Assembly: GCA_031386985.1 (NCBI GenBank)
Contig: JANNCV010000020.1
Location: 124,001 to 188,000, forward strand
DNA from: JANJUB01 sp031386985
Lineage (GTDB): Bacteria > Armatimonadota > Fimbriimonadia > Fimbriimonadales > Fimbriimonadaceae
Direction: 5' to 3'
DNA: 64,000 bases
Shown here: one piece after another, positions 17,135 to 25,737 of the stretch
How positions within the stretch are numbered: the stretch's first letter is position 1
Layout of the letters: every line of letters begins with the position of its first letter
Notes under the pieces: generated by a model
Database searches by the model: none
Seen by the model: the letters and a program-made list of their open reading frames with translations, nothing else
What the model was told of the DNA's origin: nothing
Made by a program: the position numbers and the translations under genes

Positions 17135-18258
17135 CCGAGATCAGCGCGCAGATCATCGAGGGCTTCAATTCCGACCGACATCCGAATTAAATTGTCCGAG
17201 AGCCCGATTGCCGCTCGAATCTCGGGGGGAACAGAGGCGTGAGTCATTATTGCAGGATGTTCGATCAAGCTTTCCACCCCGCCGAGAGACTCAGCCAATG
17301 TGAACAACTCCAGTTTGGCGAGGAACCGGCGCGAGGCGGCCAAATCACCCCTCACGAAGAATGAAATCATTCCACCAAAGCCGCCCATCTGGAGCTCCGC
17401 GAGTTTATGTTCGGGATGAGAACTTAGGCCAGGATAAATCACACGCTCAATCTTAGGATGGGATTCTAGCCAAGCGGCGAGTTCGCCCGCATTGGCAGCG
17501 TGTTGGCGCATGCGAACTCCCAAAGTCTTGATCCCCCGCAGAACCAACCAGCAATCGAACGGGCCGGGCACCGCTCCGACTGCGTTTTGCGTAAATTTCA
17601 GCTCCTCAAAAAGCCGTGAGTCATTCATCATCAGTGCGCCCATCACAACATCGCTGTGACCGTTAATGTATTTGGTCATGGAGTGCATGGTGATGTCTGC
17701 CCCTAACTCGGTTGGGTTCTGAAAGTAGGGGCTCATAAAGGTGTTATCAACGGCGAGTTTGGCTCCCTTGGCATGGGCAATTTTTGCTATTGCAGCGATA
17801 TCCGCTAGCCGCAATAGCGGATTGGTTGGAGATTCAATCCAGACGAGCTTGGTTTTGCTCGTTACCGATTCCGCGACGGCGGCTAAGTCTTGGGTGATCA
17901 CAAATTTGAATTTCAAGCCTCTCTTTGCCGCGACCTTTGTGAACAGCCGAAACGTACCGCCGTATAAGTCGTTTCCTGCGACTATCTCATCGCCCGCTTC
18001 AAGAAGGTTGAGAACTGCATCGGTCGCCGCTAGGCCGCTCGAAAAAACGAGGGCATGACGTGCCTTTTCAAGTGCCGCCAGATTGCTTTGAAGTACCGTC
18101 CGGGTCGGATTATCGGTTCGTGAATACTCATAGCCCTTATGATCCCCAGGGGCAGACTGGGCGTAAGTTGAAGTTTGAAAAATTGGCGTCATCACCGCCC
18201 CGCTTGTTGGCTCTGGCTCTATGCCAGCGTGAATTGCGAGTGTATCAAATTGGTGCAT
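17113..18258 (-). CDS. Cystathionine gamma-synthase/gamma-lyase family PLP enzyme
   Basis: A 381-residue trans-sulfuration enzyme (Cys/Met metabolism PLP family). The cofactor Lys196 lies in HSMTKYINGHSDVVMG. Other family marks are YSRTDNPTR (45-53), SSGLAATDAVL (73-83) and WIESPTNPLL (140-149). Sequence alone does not separate MetB (cystathionine gamma-synthase), MccB/CTH (gamma-lyase) and related O-acetylhomoserine enzymes. It is divergent from the HDOD gene with 90 bases between starts; I see no S-box or T-box there. Confidence 0.9.
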   Translation of the reverse strand: MHQFDTLAIHAGIEPEPTSGAVMTPIFQTSTYAQSAPGDHKGYEYSRTDNPTRTVLQSNLAALEKARHALVFSSGLAATDAVLNLLEAGDEIVAGNDLYGGTFRLFTKVAAKRGLKFKFVITQDLAAVAESVTSKTKLVWIESPTNPLLRLADIAAIAKIAHAKGAKLAVDNTFMSPYFQNPTELGADITMHSMTKYINGHSDVVMGALMMNDSRLFEELKFTQNAVGAVPGPFDCWLVLRGIKTLGVRMRQHAANAGELAAWLESHPKIERVIYPGLSSHPEHKLAELQMGGFGGMISFFVRGDLAASRRFLAKLELFTLAESLGGVESLIEHPAIMTHASVPPEIRAAIGLSDNLIRMSVGIEALDDLRADLGQALSSF

Positions 18259-18348
18259 TGCTGGGAATGACGATTTTAGTGCCCGGCACGCATGAGGATT
18301 TGCACGGGAAAAGCCAATGAATAATGTTATGTTCGGGGGAACTCTTCA

Positions 18349-19224
18349 TTGGCCGGTAACGATATTCGCGGCACGCTGACGCTTGACAAAGCTGTCTTGA
18401 TATGTAGTCGCAACGAGATGCTAAGCGTCTTTCCCCGCCTGGCGATCGAAGTCGTTCGACTTTGCCAGTCCCCAACCGTCGTCCATCGCGACCTCGAATC
18501 AGCAATCTTGCAAGATCCGGGGCTAACTGCTCGGATCCTCCAGATTGCAAACTCACCCCTCTACGGTGCCAGGGGCGCAACCTCCATTTCGCGGGCCGCA
18601 AACGTCATGGGTTTGAACGGCGTTCGATCCGCCGTTACCCGGCTCGTAGTTCAGCAAGTCTCGGTTAAGCATGCGTCCGCCGCAAATTTTGATCATACCG
18701 CCCTCTGGACTCACTCGATGGCGGTCGCCGCGGTCGCGAGAATTCTTGGAACTCAGCAAAGCCTGGCCTATGCTGAGGAGCTTTTTGTCATCGGCATGTT
18801 GCATGAGTTCGGCCTATTGGCCTTGGATCGCTTAGCGCCAGATCGCTTAGGCCAGGCCATTTTGTCTTCAAAGGAAGCGGGTCAGCCCCTCGCTTTTGGG
18901 GTTCAAGTAGTTTTTGGATTTGATCATCACGAGTTGGCCGCCCAAACCTTGCAAAACTGGAACTTCACTCCGTTGTGTTGTGATGCAATCCGCTACATTG
19001 ATAGCCCGACAAACTCGGCTGATCATCAAGTCGGGACCCAGATCATGGCGAATGCATCCGCAATTGCCTGTCTGGCTGGAATGCCAAATCATTCGTGCGA
19101 TATTGGGGCGTGCAAGAAAGTCCTTGCCGACCAAAAGTTCGAGCAAAGTGATATCGAGAGTGTCATCGAACTCTTGTGTTTGGACGTGGGCAACACGATG
19201 GCTCACTTCGGCGTGGCTGCCTAA
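18349..19224 (+). CDS. HDOD domain protein
   Basis: A 291-residue HDOD protein, a family related to HD phosphohydrolases but usually without the metal ligands and used in signalling. The core shows VHRDLESAILQDPGLTARIL and IANSPLYGARG (about 45-80), then SISRAANVMGLNGVRS. A second half has LHEFGLLALD. Start is TTG at 18349 with GGGGGA about nine bases upstream. It leads a plus-strand run with Ppx/GppA. Role probably regulatory; partner unknown. Confidence 0.82.
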   Translation: MAGNDIRGTLTLDKAVLICSRNEMLSVFPRLAIEVVRLCQSPTVVHRDLESAILQDPGLTARILQIANSPLYGARGATSISRAANVMGLNGVRSAVTRLVVQQVSVKHASAANFDHTALWTHSMAVAAVARILGTQQSLAYAEELFVIGMLHEFGLLALDRLAPDRLGQAILSSKEAGQPLAFGVQVVFGFDHHELAAQTLQNWNFTPLCCDAIRYIDSPTNSADHQVGTQIMANASAIACLAGMPNHSCDIGACKKVLADQKFEQSDIESVIELLCLDVGNTMAHFGVAA

Positions 19225-19241
19225 CGCGGTAAAGTTCCGTT

Positions 19242-20141
19242 GTGCGTAAAGCGGTTGTGGATGTTGGGTCAAATTCCGTTCTCCTCTTAGTGAGCGAATC
19301 ACGCGATGGCGTTTGGACTCCGATCATCGAGACAACCGCTGTCACCGCTCTCGGCGAGGGAACTAAGGAGACAAAACTCTTAAGCGAGAGGGCAATGAGC
19401 GAAACCTTGCTCGCCCTAAAACAAGCCTTCGAAATCGCCGGAACCGATCAAATCGAAGCAGGCGTAACGATGGCGGCTCGGATCGCAACCAACTCCCCCG
19501 ATTTTCTCGCTCGAGCGCTTGCCCAGGGAACTCCCGTCCGAGTTCTTTCGGGCGAAGAGGAGGCTGAACTAGGCTTTCTTTCGGTCGCCGAAGATGCGAC
19601 CTTCTCGAGTCACGGTCGAATCGCGATCATTGATGTCGGCGGGCACAGCACCGAACTAGTCATCGCCGAGCGCGGTGAACAGTGGGCGACTCATTTCCGC
19701 CGAAGCTTTCCGATTGGTACGTTGGCACTAAGGGGCGGATTGCTACGCGCAGAATCTCCGAGCGGGTTGGAGATTCTGCGAGCGAGCCAGCAGATAGACG
19801 ATCTGATCGGAATGTCGTGCCTACCCGGTCTTGGTATCTACGCAATCGCGCTGGGAGCGACGGGCACAAACCTTGTGACAATCCGCGAAAAAATAACCCA
19901 ATGGGACCCGGCGAAGGTGCATGGGGCATATCTTGACTTTGAAGAAGTCTCAAAGGCGGTAGGTTGGCTTTCCGCCCTTACAGACACAGAGCGCGCCCTT
20001 GTCCCGGGGATGGAGAAGGGTCGCGAAAAGACAATTCACCTCGGGAGTTTAATCTTGGAACGGTTTCTTCATAGCCTCAAAGTGTTGGGATGCGGGGTTT
20101 CGGTGCGGGGCTGGCGTCACGCTTTGCTCGAGCGAATGTAA
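19242..20141 (+). CDS. Ppx/GppA family phosphatase
   Basis: A 299-residue member of the exopolyphosphatase/pppGpp phosphatase family, ASKHA fold. The phosphate-binding loops are DVGSNSVLLLV (7-17) and IDVGGHSTELV (about 131-141), and the catalytic Glu region is SGEEEAELGF (about 105). It consists of only the two N-terminal domains (about 300 residues), like the short Ppx2 enzymes. Start is GTG at 19242. A MESH1-like hydrolase two genes downstream suggests that the operon touches (p)ppGpp or polyphosphate turnover. Confidence 0.88.
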   Translation: MRKAVVDVGSNSVLLLVSESRDGVWTPIIETTAVTALGEGTKETKLLSERAMSETLLALKQAFEIAGTDQIEAGVTMAARIATNSPDFLARALAQGTPVRVLSGEEEAELGFLSVAEDATFSSHGRIAIIDVGGHSTELVIAERGEQWATHFRRSFPIGTLALRGGLLRAESPSGLEILRASQQIDDLIGMSCLPGLGIYAIALGATGTNLVTIREKITQWDPAKVHGAYLDFEEVSKAVGWLSALTDTERALVPGMEKGREKTIHLGSLILERFLHSLKVLGCGVSVRGWRHALLERM

Positions 20142-20151
20142 ACTGCAGGGC

Positions 20152-21045
20152 ATGGTTGCCTCTTTGGAAGCGATGCTTGATGGAGTGATTGATTACGCCG
20201 GCCTGTTTCCGCCGGCGAATTTAACTATGCTTCCGGCCCTGAAGGAGTATTTGGCTCACTTGGATTCAGATGAGCAACTGCTGGTGAACCGATTCGTTTG
20301 CCCCGCCGCTAGACTAACCGAGTTAGGTGCTGCTCTGCGGGAAGTCGAATCTGGGTTTGAATTCGGAATCACCGCCGTTGGAATCGGGGGGGCCGACAGC
20401 AGCGCTTTTTTTGCCGCATGCAAGAGCGATGCCGATGCGATAAAGGCGTTTGAGGATGAGTGGGAAGCTCAGTGCTGGGTGGAGGCGTTTGAAGTCAAAA
20501 TCCCGTCAGCCCCTCTTTCCTCCATCCTAAGCGCCTTGAAGCCAATTGATCAGGCCGAGTGGTTCCTCGAAGTCCCGCTCGATGACAACCTTTCCGACAC
20601 ACTCAGCGAGATTGCAGTTTCAGAAGCGGCAAGTGCAAAGGCTCGAACGGGCGGATTAGAAAAATCGGCCTTTCCTTCGGCGGCAGCCCTGGGCGGATTC
20701 CTTAAGGAGTGTATAGACCTTAATCTTCCTTTTAAGCTCACCGCTGGGCTTCATCACCCCATCCCCCGCGACGATCCCCAATCGGGCGGCGCGATGCATG
20801 GATTTCTGAATGTCATTACAGCGGCGGCCCTGATTGAGGAAATGGATTTGAACCGGGCTGAGGTCGAGCGAATCCTGCTCGACCGGGACCCTAGGAACTT
20901 TGCTTTTGATGATGACGGAATCGAGTGGCGCGGACAAAACGCGACGCTTGATAGTATTGGCCAGGCTCGAATGCTCTTTGCCGGATTCGGTTCCTGCTCT
21001 GTTCGTGAACCAGTCGAAGACTTGCAGCACCTGGGGCTCTGGTAA
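20152..21045 (+). CDS. Conserved hypothetical protein (297 aa)
   Basis: I recognise the pattern as a conserved bacterial family but know no function. Visible marks: IDYAGLFPPA (14-23) near the start, AKARTGG (about 162-168), FKLTAGLHHPIP (about 204-215), MHGFLNV (about 224) and a C-terminal FGSCSVREPVEDLQHLGL. The ordered strand-helix pattern with polar residues at strand ends resembles a TIM-barrel enzyme. No signal peptide. The stop TAA shares its last A with the ATG of the next gene, so the products are probably made together with the HD hydrolase. Confidence 0.75.
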   Translation: MVASLEAMLDGVIDYAGLFPPANLTMLPALKEYLAHLDSDEQLLVNRFVCPAARLTELGAALREVESGFEFGITAVGIGGADSSAFFAACKSDADAIKAFEDEWEAQCWVEAFEVKIPSAPLSSILSALKPIDQAEWFLEVPLDDNLSDTLSEIAVSEAASAKARTGGLEKSAFPSAAALGGFLKECIDLNLPFKLTAGLHHPIPRDDPQSGGAMHGFLNVITAAALIEEMDLNRAEVERILLDRDPRNFAFDDDGIEWRGQNATLDSIGQARMLFAGFGSCSVREPVEDLQHLGLW

Positions 21046-21635
21046 TGAACATGCTCGCAAAGGCAATCAAGTTTGCGGCAAAGGCTCACAAAGGACAGTT
21101 TCGAGAAGGAGAGCCCCCGATCCCTTATGTCACCCACCCCATTGATGTGATCAATAAGTTGGCGTATGTTGGGGGAGTGAAGGACGAGGAAATCCTGTGT
21201 GCTGCCGCCCTGCATGATGTTCTTGAAGAGTGCGATGTTGACTTAATCAAGATCGAGGCCAAGTTTGGGTCGGAAGTAGCGAGGATAGTCAGCGAAGTGA
21301 CCCGGGAGGAGCCCACCGATGATATTCGAGCTTCACTTTCGGTCGAAGAAATTTATGAGCTTCGCAATGGCTTGTTATTGGCTGAAATCAAGGCAATGGG
21401 CCCCAAGGGGCAAGTGATCAAGCTCGCCGACCGACTTTCGAATTTGATTTCCGCTGAAAAGACCCGCACCCCAGAAAAGTTGGCTCGATACCAGAAGCAA
21501 GCTGGGCAAATGCTGGAATTAATCTCGCGCGACGTGAATCCGGCGCTATGGGATGCCGTGATGGAGAGATTGCCCGGTAGCTCGGGCCCCTCGCCCAAGG
21601 TTTCCAGGGTGCGTCCAGCCCCTGTCCGGAAATGA
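21045..21635 (+). CDS. HD domain hydrolase, MESH1/(p)ppGpp hydrolase-like
   Basis: A 196-residue stand-alone HD hydrolase. It has the SpoT/MESH1 layout: AIKFAAKAHKGQFREGEPPI at the N-terminus, YVTHPIDV with the first His (about 27), the HD pair in AALHDVLEECDV (His58, Asp59), and KLADRLSNL (about 126-134). No synthetase, TGS or ACT domain. Members of this group cleave the 3'-diphosphate of (p)ppGpp or related nucleotides. It overlaps the upstream gene by one base (TAATG) and ligD by four (ATGA). Confidence 0.82.
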   Translation: MNMLAKAIKFAAKAHKGQFREGEPPIPYVTHPIDVINKLAYVGGVKDEEILCAAALHDVLEECDVDLIKIEAKFGSEVARIVSEVTREEPTDDIRASLSVEEIYELRNGLLLAEIKAMGPKGQVIKLADRLSNLISAEKTRTPEKLARYQKQAGQMLELISRDVNPALWDAVMERLPGSSGPSPKVSRVRPAPVRK

Positions 21636-24346
21636 GTTCGCACCTTGAAGAATATCTCGCCAAGCGCGACTTGGCTAAATCGCCCGAGCCCCCGGCGAAG
21701 GTTATCGCGCGCGAGGGCCCGCTTCGCTTTTGTATTCAAAAACACACCGCCACAAACCTGCATTACGACCTGAGGCTCGAAATCCGCGGGGTTCTGAAGA
21801 GCTGGGCAGTTCCGAGGGGCCCCAGCGATAACCCCGAGGATAAGCGCTTCGCAGTTCAAACCGAAGACCACCCCTACGATTACATCGCTTTTGAAGGTGT
21901 GATTCCCCGAGGTGAATATGGGGCGGGCGAAATGATGGTGTGGGATATTGGCACATGGTGGCCGGACGAAGACCTCGATTCGCCGCCGTCCCCTTACGAG
22001 CCCGGTTGGCGCGAAAATCTCGAAGAAATGGCCCTAAGGCAGCTTGAAAAGGGCAAGCTAGGCATTTTCTTTCGCGGCCAAAAAATGAAGGGTAGTTGGG
22101 CTTTGGTGAAGACGAAGGATGGTTGGCTTTTCATTAAACACGCCGACGCTTGGACCAAAAAGCGCGACCTCATGGCCCTCGATACAAGTGTGCTGACGGG
22201 TCGAACCACCGAAGAAATCGCGCGCGCTTGGAGTTTCACCGGTTCAATTCCCGCCCAAGCCTCGCAATTTCCAATCCAAACTGAAGCCTTTCCCAAGCAA
22301 ATCAAGCCGATGAAAGCGGATACGGGGCAGAAAGCTTTTGACCACCCGGAATGGATTTTTGAGCCCAAACTGGACGGCATTCGCGCACATGCCGTGATCC
22401 AAGGCAAGCAAGTCAAAATCATCACCCGCAACGGAAATGACCAAACCTCCCAGTTTCCTGAAGTTGTAAAGCATCTGGGGCAACAGAACGGGCACATGAT
22501 TTTGGATGGAGAAATCGTGGCTTTTGAGAATGGGCAACCGGGTTTTACCGCCATGATGAAGCGATTTCACCTAAAAGACGCTTCTTCGCTGGCCCAAGCG
22601 GATCGGATTCAGCCATGCGTTTTTTTCGCCTTCGATTTGCTCCATTTTGAAGGCGAAAACCTGCGAGCCTTACCCCTTTTGGAACGAAAGGCTCGGCTTA
22701 AAGCCGCCCTCATGCCCACCGAGCGCGTGCAATATGTTGAGCACATCCACGAAGATGGAATAGCGTTTTATAGTGCGGTCGTCGCGACCGGGCTTGAGGG
22801 CGCGATGGCGAAAAAGGCCGACTCACGATACGACACATCCGGGCGGCATTCTTCGGCTTGGTTGAAGCTGAAACACACGACCACCGCAGATTTTGTGGTC
22901 GGCGGATACCTTAAAGGGGAAGGGGGCAGGGAGCCAACATTCGGTTCCATCTATGTGGGGCATTACGAGGACGGCAAGCTTATTTGCGATGGGCGGGTGG
23001 GCTCTGGTTTTACCGATAACGATTTGCAAGTCTGGCGCGAAAAATTTTCGTTCTTAGAGCAGAAGAAATGTCCCTTTGAGTCTGGCTTTGAAATTGAGGG
23101 ACCAAGTGTTTGGCTTGATCCCAAACTCGTTGTGGAGATCAAATACAGCGAAATCATGCCATCGGGAGCCCTGCGCTCGCCAGTCTTCTTGAGGGAGCGA
23201 TTCGATATTGATCCAGCTGATGTTGGTGCCCCTGGCGTACTCCAAGTGACCGTGAAAGAAAGTTCCGAGGTGGCCGAAGCTGAGCCAAACCGCCGAGATC
23301 CGCTCGTTGAGGGCGTGTTGCTTCAGCTCGACGGTAAAGAAAAAAATAGTGTTCTCCAGGTTGGCGGTAAGCAGGTGAGCGTGACCAACCTTCAAAAAAT
23401 TCTTTGGCCGGCCCATGAGGACCTGCCCCCCGTAACGAAACGCGATTTCTTGCGTTATCTTGCCGGAATCAGCCCTTACATGGTGTCCCACCTGGCCGAT
23501 CGCCCCATGACACTCATTCGGCTCCCCGATGGGATTTACGGCGAGCGTTTTTTCCAAAAGCACATCGAGGCGGGGCGACCCGAGTGGGCGCGTATGGTGC
23601 ATTTGTGGTCCGATACGAACAAGAAAAACCTCGAATACGTGGTGTGCGATGACCTCGCCACGTTGCTTTGGCTCGGGCAGCTCGGAACGTTGGAGTTCCA
23701 CGTTCCCGCCGCCCGACTCTCGCCCGGACCCGACGGATCGGATTTGCCCACGGACTTTATTGATGCGGAAGACGACGTGCGAAAATCCATCTTGAACTAC
23801 CCCGATTTCATCCGGTTTGATCTTGATCCGTATATCTACTCTGGGCTAGAAAAGGAAGGCGACGAACCTGAACTGAACCGGGATGCATTCGAAAAAGCCA
23901 AAACCGTCGCACTATGGCTGAAGAATATGTTCGACCAAGTGGGCTGGCCGTCTTACATCAAGACCACGGGGAAAACCGGCCTGCACATCTTCATTCCGAT
24001 CGTTCGCAACATTGACACACTCGGCGCAAAAGCGATTTGCGAGACATTCTGCCGTTCCCTTCTCGCCGCTCATCCGAAGGTGGTGACGATGGAATGGAGC
24101 GTGCCAAAGCGAACGGGCAAGATCTTTCTTGACTTCAACATGAACGCGATGGGAAAGACCCTGGGGGCCGCGTTCTCGCCCCGCGCCTTTCGAAATCAGG
24201 GGGTTTCGATGCCATTAACCTGGGGCGAAGTCGAAACAAACGTTTATCCCGATGATTTTACGATGTGGAACTCAGTCGAGCGCATGCAAAAGCAGGGTGA
24301 TGCCTGGGCGGAGATTCTGGATCACAAGGTTAACTTGGACTCCTAG
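21632..24346 (+). CDS. ligD: DNA ligase D (phosphoesterase-ligase-polymerase)
   Basis: A 904-residue three-domain LigD for non-homologous end joining. Order: 3'-phosphoesterase (about 20-190; FCIQKHTATNLHYDLRLE carries the His/Asp site), ATP-dependent ligase (about 225-540; adenylated Lys in EPKLDGIRAH near 246, followed by an OB fold), and primase-type polymerase (about 580-900; metal Asp pair in IRFDLDP near 729). This PE-LIG-POL order matches the Pseudomonas form. A Ku gene, the usual partner, is not in the window. The start overlaps the HD hydrolase stop by 4 bases. Confidence 0.95.
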   Translation: MSSHLEEYLAKRDLAKSPEPPAKVIAREGPLRFCIQKHTATNLHYDLRLEIRGVLKSWAVPRGPSDNPEDKRFAVQTEDHPYDYIAFEGVIPRGEYGAGEMMVWDIGTWWPDEDLDSPPSPYEPGWRENLEEMALRQLEKGKLGIFFRGQKMKGSWALVKTKDGWLFIKHADAWTKKRDLMALDTSVLTGRTTEEIARAWSFTGSIPAQASQFPIQTEAFPKQIKPMKADTGQKAFDHPEWIFEPKLDGIRAHAVIQGKQVKIITRNGNDQTSQFPEVVKHLGQQNGHMILDGEIVAFENGQPGFTAMMKRFHLKDASSLAQADRIQPCVFFAFDLLHFEGENLRALPLLERKARLKAALMPTERVQYVEHIHEDGIAFYSAVVATGLEGAMAKKADSRYDTSGRHSSAWLKLKHTTTADFVVGGYLKGEGGREPTFGSIYVGHYEDGKLICDGRVGSGFTDNDLQVWREKFSFLEQKKCPFESGFEIEGPSVWLDPKLVVEIKYSEIMPSGALRSPVFLRERFDIDPADVGAPGVLQVTVKESSEVAEAEPNRRDPLVEGVLLQLDGKEKNSVLQVGGKQVSVTNLQKILWPAHEDLPPVTKRDFLRYLAGISPYMVSHLADRPMTLIRLPDGIYGERFFQKHIEAGRPEWARMVHLWSDTNKKNLEYVVCDDLATLLWLGQLGTLEFHVPAARLSPGPDGSDLPTDFIDAEDDVRKSILNYPDFIRFDLDPYIYSGLEKEGDEPELNRDAFEKAKTVALWLKNMFDQVGWPSYIKTTGKTGLHIFIPIVRNIDTLGAKAICETFCRSLLAAHPKVVTMEWSVPKRTGKIFLDFNMNAMGKTLGAAFSPRAFRNQGVSMPLTWGEVETNVYPDDFTMWNSVERMQKQGDAWAEILDHKVNLDS

Positions 24347-24347
24347 G

Positions 24348-24518
24348 TTTTCGGGAGGTTCGGAGGTTCGGCTGTTCGGAGAGGACCAAGTAACCGCCAC
24401 CTACATTCTGAGCAAGGGAGATGTCCTATACGTCACGGGGGAAGAACCACCCCCCGTCCCTCGTCGGACTTCCCCGACGCCGAACCCCGAACCCCCGATA
24501 CCCGAACCTCCTCCGAAC
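24348..24518. repeat. Iterated 8-base units with mirrored return array
   Basis: Directly behind the ligD stop, 24348-24380 repeats a unit of the type AGGTTCGG about four times. About 100 bases on, 24480-24517 carries the reverse-complement type (CCGAACC, CGAACCCC, CGAACCTC, CTCCGAAC). The two arrays can pair. The stretch between ligD and the small lipoprotein has no convincing gene. Similar layouts appear at 57463 and 58556. Confidence 0.6.
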
Positions 24519-24548
24519 GCGCTGAAAACAAACTTGCCCCAAACGCGC

Positions 24549-24585
24549 AAAAAAATAGCCCCCACCACCTTGCGGCGGTGAGGGC
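24549..24585 (-). terminator. Intrinsic terminator of the small lipoprotein gene
   Basis: On the minus strand, AGCCC and CACC segments pair with GGTG and GGGCT (24557-24585) and are followed by ATTTTTTT. Hairpin plus T-run 15 bases behind the lipoprotein stop is a textbook Rho-independent terminator. Confidence 0.85.
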
Positions 24586-24600
24586 TGGTCGTTGAGTGTA

Positions 24601-24735
24601 CTACTCTTTGGTAGCAGGATCTGCTGGCTTACTTGTATCAGCTGGAGGAGTCGCCGCATCTTCCTTGGCGCCGCAACCGGCGAGAACTACGCTAAATGCA
24701 CAAACTGCGAGAATAAGTGTGAAAATCTTTTTCAT
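24601..24735 (-). CDS. Small lipoprotein (44 aa)
   Basis: A 44-residue lipoprotein. The signal is MKKIFTLILAVCAFSVVLAG followed by the lipidated Cys (lipobox VLAGC), and the mature part is only about 24 residues: acidic, with Pro, Thr and Ala (TPPADTSKPADPATKE). AGGAGG lies 13 bases upstream of the ATG. It has its own promoter-like TATAAA, a 5' leader hairpin and an intrinsic terminator, so it is a complete single-gene unit. No domain is known to me; small lipoproteins of this sort are often abundant envelope components. Confidence 0.85.
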   Translation of the reverse strand: MKKIFTLILAVCAFSVVLAGCGAKEDAATPPADTSKPADPATKE

Positions 24736-24759
24736 TGTTTTAATTGACCTCCTGAGTCA

Positions 24760-24774
24760 GCGAGTGTAACTCGC
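24760..24774 (-). promoter_or_regulatory. Leader hairpin before the small lipoprotein
   Basis: GCGAG and CTCGC pair over a 5-base loop, 25 bases upstream of the ATG and just before the AGGAGG site. It would lie at the very 5' end of the transcript if the TATAAA at 24781-24786 is the -10 box, and may stabilise the message. Confidence 0.4.
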
Positions 24775-24780
24775 GGTTCT

Positions 24781-24786
24781 TTTATA
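24781..24786 (-). promoter_or_regulatory. Candidate -10 box TATAAA of the small lipoprotein gene
   Basis: TATAAA on the minus strand, 45 bases upstream of the ATG. A good -35 match is not seen. Placement in front of a hairpin and strong ribosome site makes it credible. Confidence 0.4.
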
Positions 24787-24844
24787 CCGGAATACACCCA
24801 CACTTTGCATATACGATGAAATTTCAAATAAAGATTCACAAAAT

Positions 24845-25735
24845 ATGTCACCCTCTCCACGAATGTTTAAGCGGCTTATGCAGCAGGTGGACCGGGCTCT
24901 GGGGCGAGGAGTCATTGACGATCAGCTCTACGATGAACTCGAAGAGGCCCTCTTGCAAGCCGACACTCATATTCAAACCGCTCAAGAAATCCTCGAAGAA
25001 CTGCGCCGAGCCGTGCGAGATGAGAAGATCACCGACCCGATAGGCATGAAGTCTCGCCTAAAGCAATCCATCGCCGATCGTATGCGCCAAGACGGCGCCC
25101 CGGGCCTCATGATCGCCACCACGAATCCCACCGTCTTTGTCTTTGTTGGAGTTAACGGCGTAGGTAAAACAACCACGATCGCTAAAGTTGCTCATCTCTT
25201 GAAGCGAAAAGGCTTCTCCGTTATCATGGCGGCGGGCGATACTTTTCGGGCGGCGGCGATTGAGCAACTGGAGACGTGGGCGCAACGGGTTGGTTGCGAA
25301 ATCGTGAAATCTCAGCCGGGCGGAGATAGTGGGGCCGTAATTTTTGATGCGATCCAAGCGGCTAAAGCGCGGGGAATTGAGTTCGTCTTGGCCGATACTG
25401 CGGGGCGTCAACACAGTAAACAAAACCTGATGTTGGAACTCCAAAAAGTGTCTCACGTTGCTCAGAAGTCACTCGGAAGAGCCCCCGACGAGGTCTTACT
25501 GGTCTTGGATGCAAACACCGGACAGAATGCCGTTCGTCAAGCGGAAGAATTCACAAAGGTTGCGGGCATCACCGGGATAGTGCTCACCAAACTTGATGGC
25601 ACGGCCAAGGGGGGTGCCATGTTGGGCCTTTACAAGAAGCTCAAGGTGCCGGTAAAGTTCATTGGCATCGGCGAAAAGGTGGGAGACCTAAAAGATTTCA
25701 AGGCGGACGACTTCGCCGCGAGTATGTTTGAGTAA
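24845..25735 (+). CDS. ftsY: Signal recognition particle receptor FtsY
   Basis: A 296-residue SRP-GTPase that docks ribosome-SRP complexes at the membrane. It has the N domain (1-90) and G domain: P-loop GVNGVGKTTTIAK (about 100-112), DTFRAAA (about 136-142), DTAGRQHSKQNL, and TKLDGTAKGG (about 250). The long acidic A domain of E. coli FtsY is missing, as in many bacteria. ATG at 24845; a second ATG at 24863 is also possible. selA follows after two bases. Confidence 0.95.
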   Translation: MSPSPRMFKRLMQQVDRALGRGVIDDQLYDELEEALLQADTHIQTAQEILEELRRAVRDEKITDPIGMKSRLKQSIADRMRQDGAPGLMIATTNPTVFVFVGVNGVGKTTTIAKVAHLLKRKGFSVIMAAGDTFRAAAIEQLETWAQRVGCEIVKSQPGGDSGAVIFDAIQAAKARGIEFVLADTAGRQHSKQNLMLELQKVSHVAQKSLGRAPDEVLLVLDANTGQNAVRQAEEFTKVAGITGIVLTKLDGTAKGGAMLGLYKKLKVPVKFIGIGEKVGDLKDFKADDFAASMFE

Positions 25736-25737
25736 CC

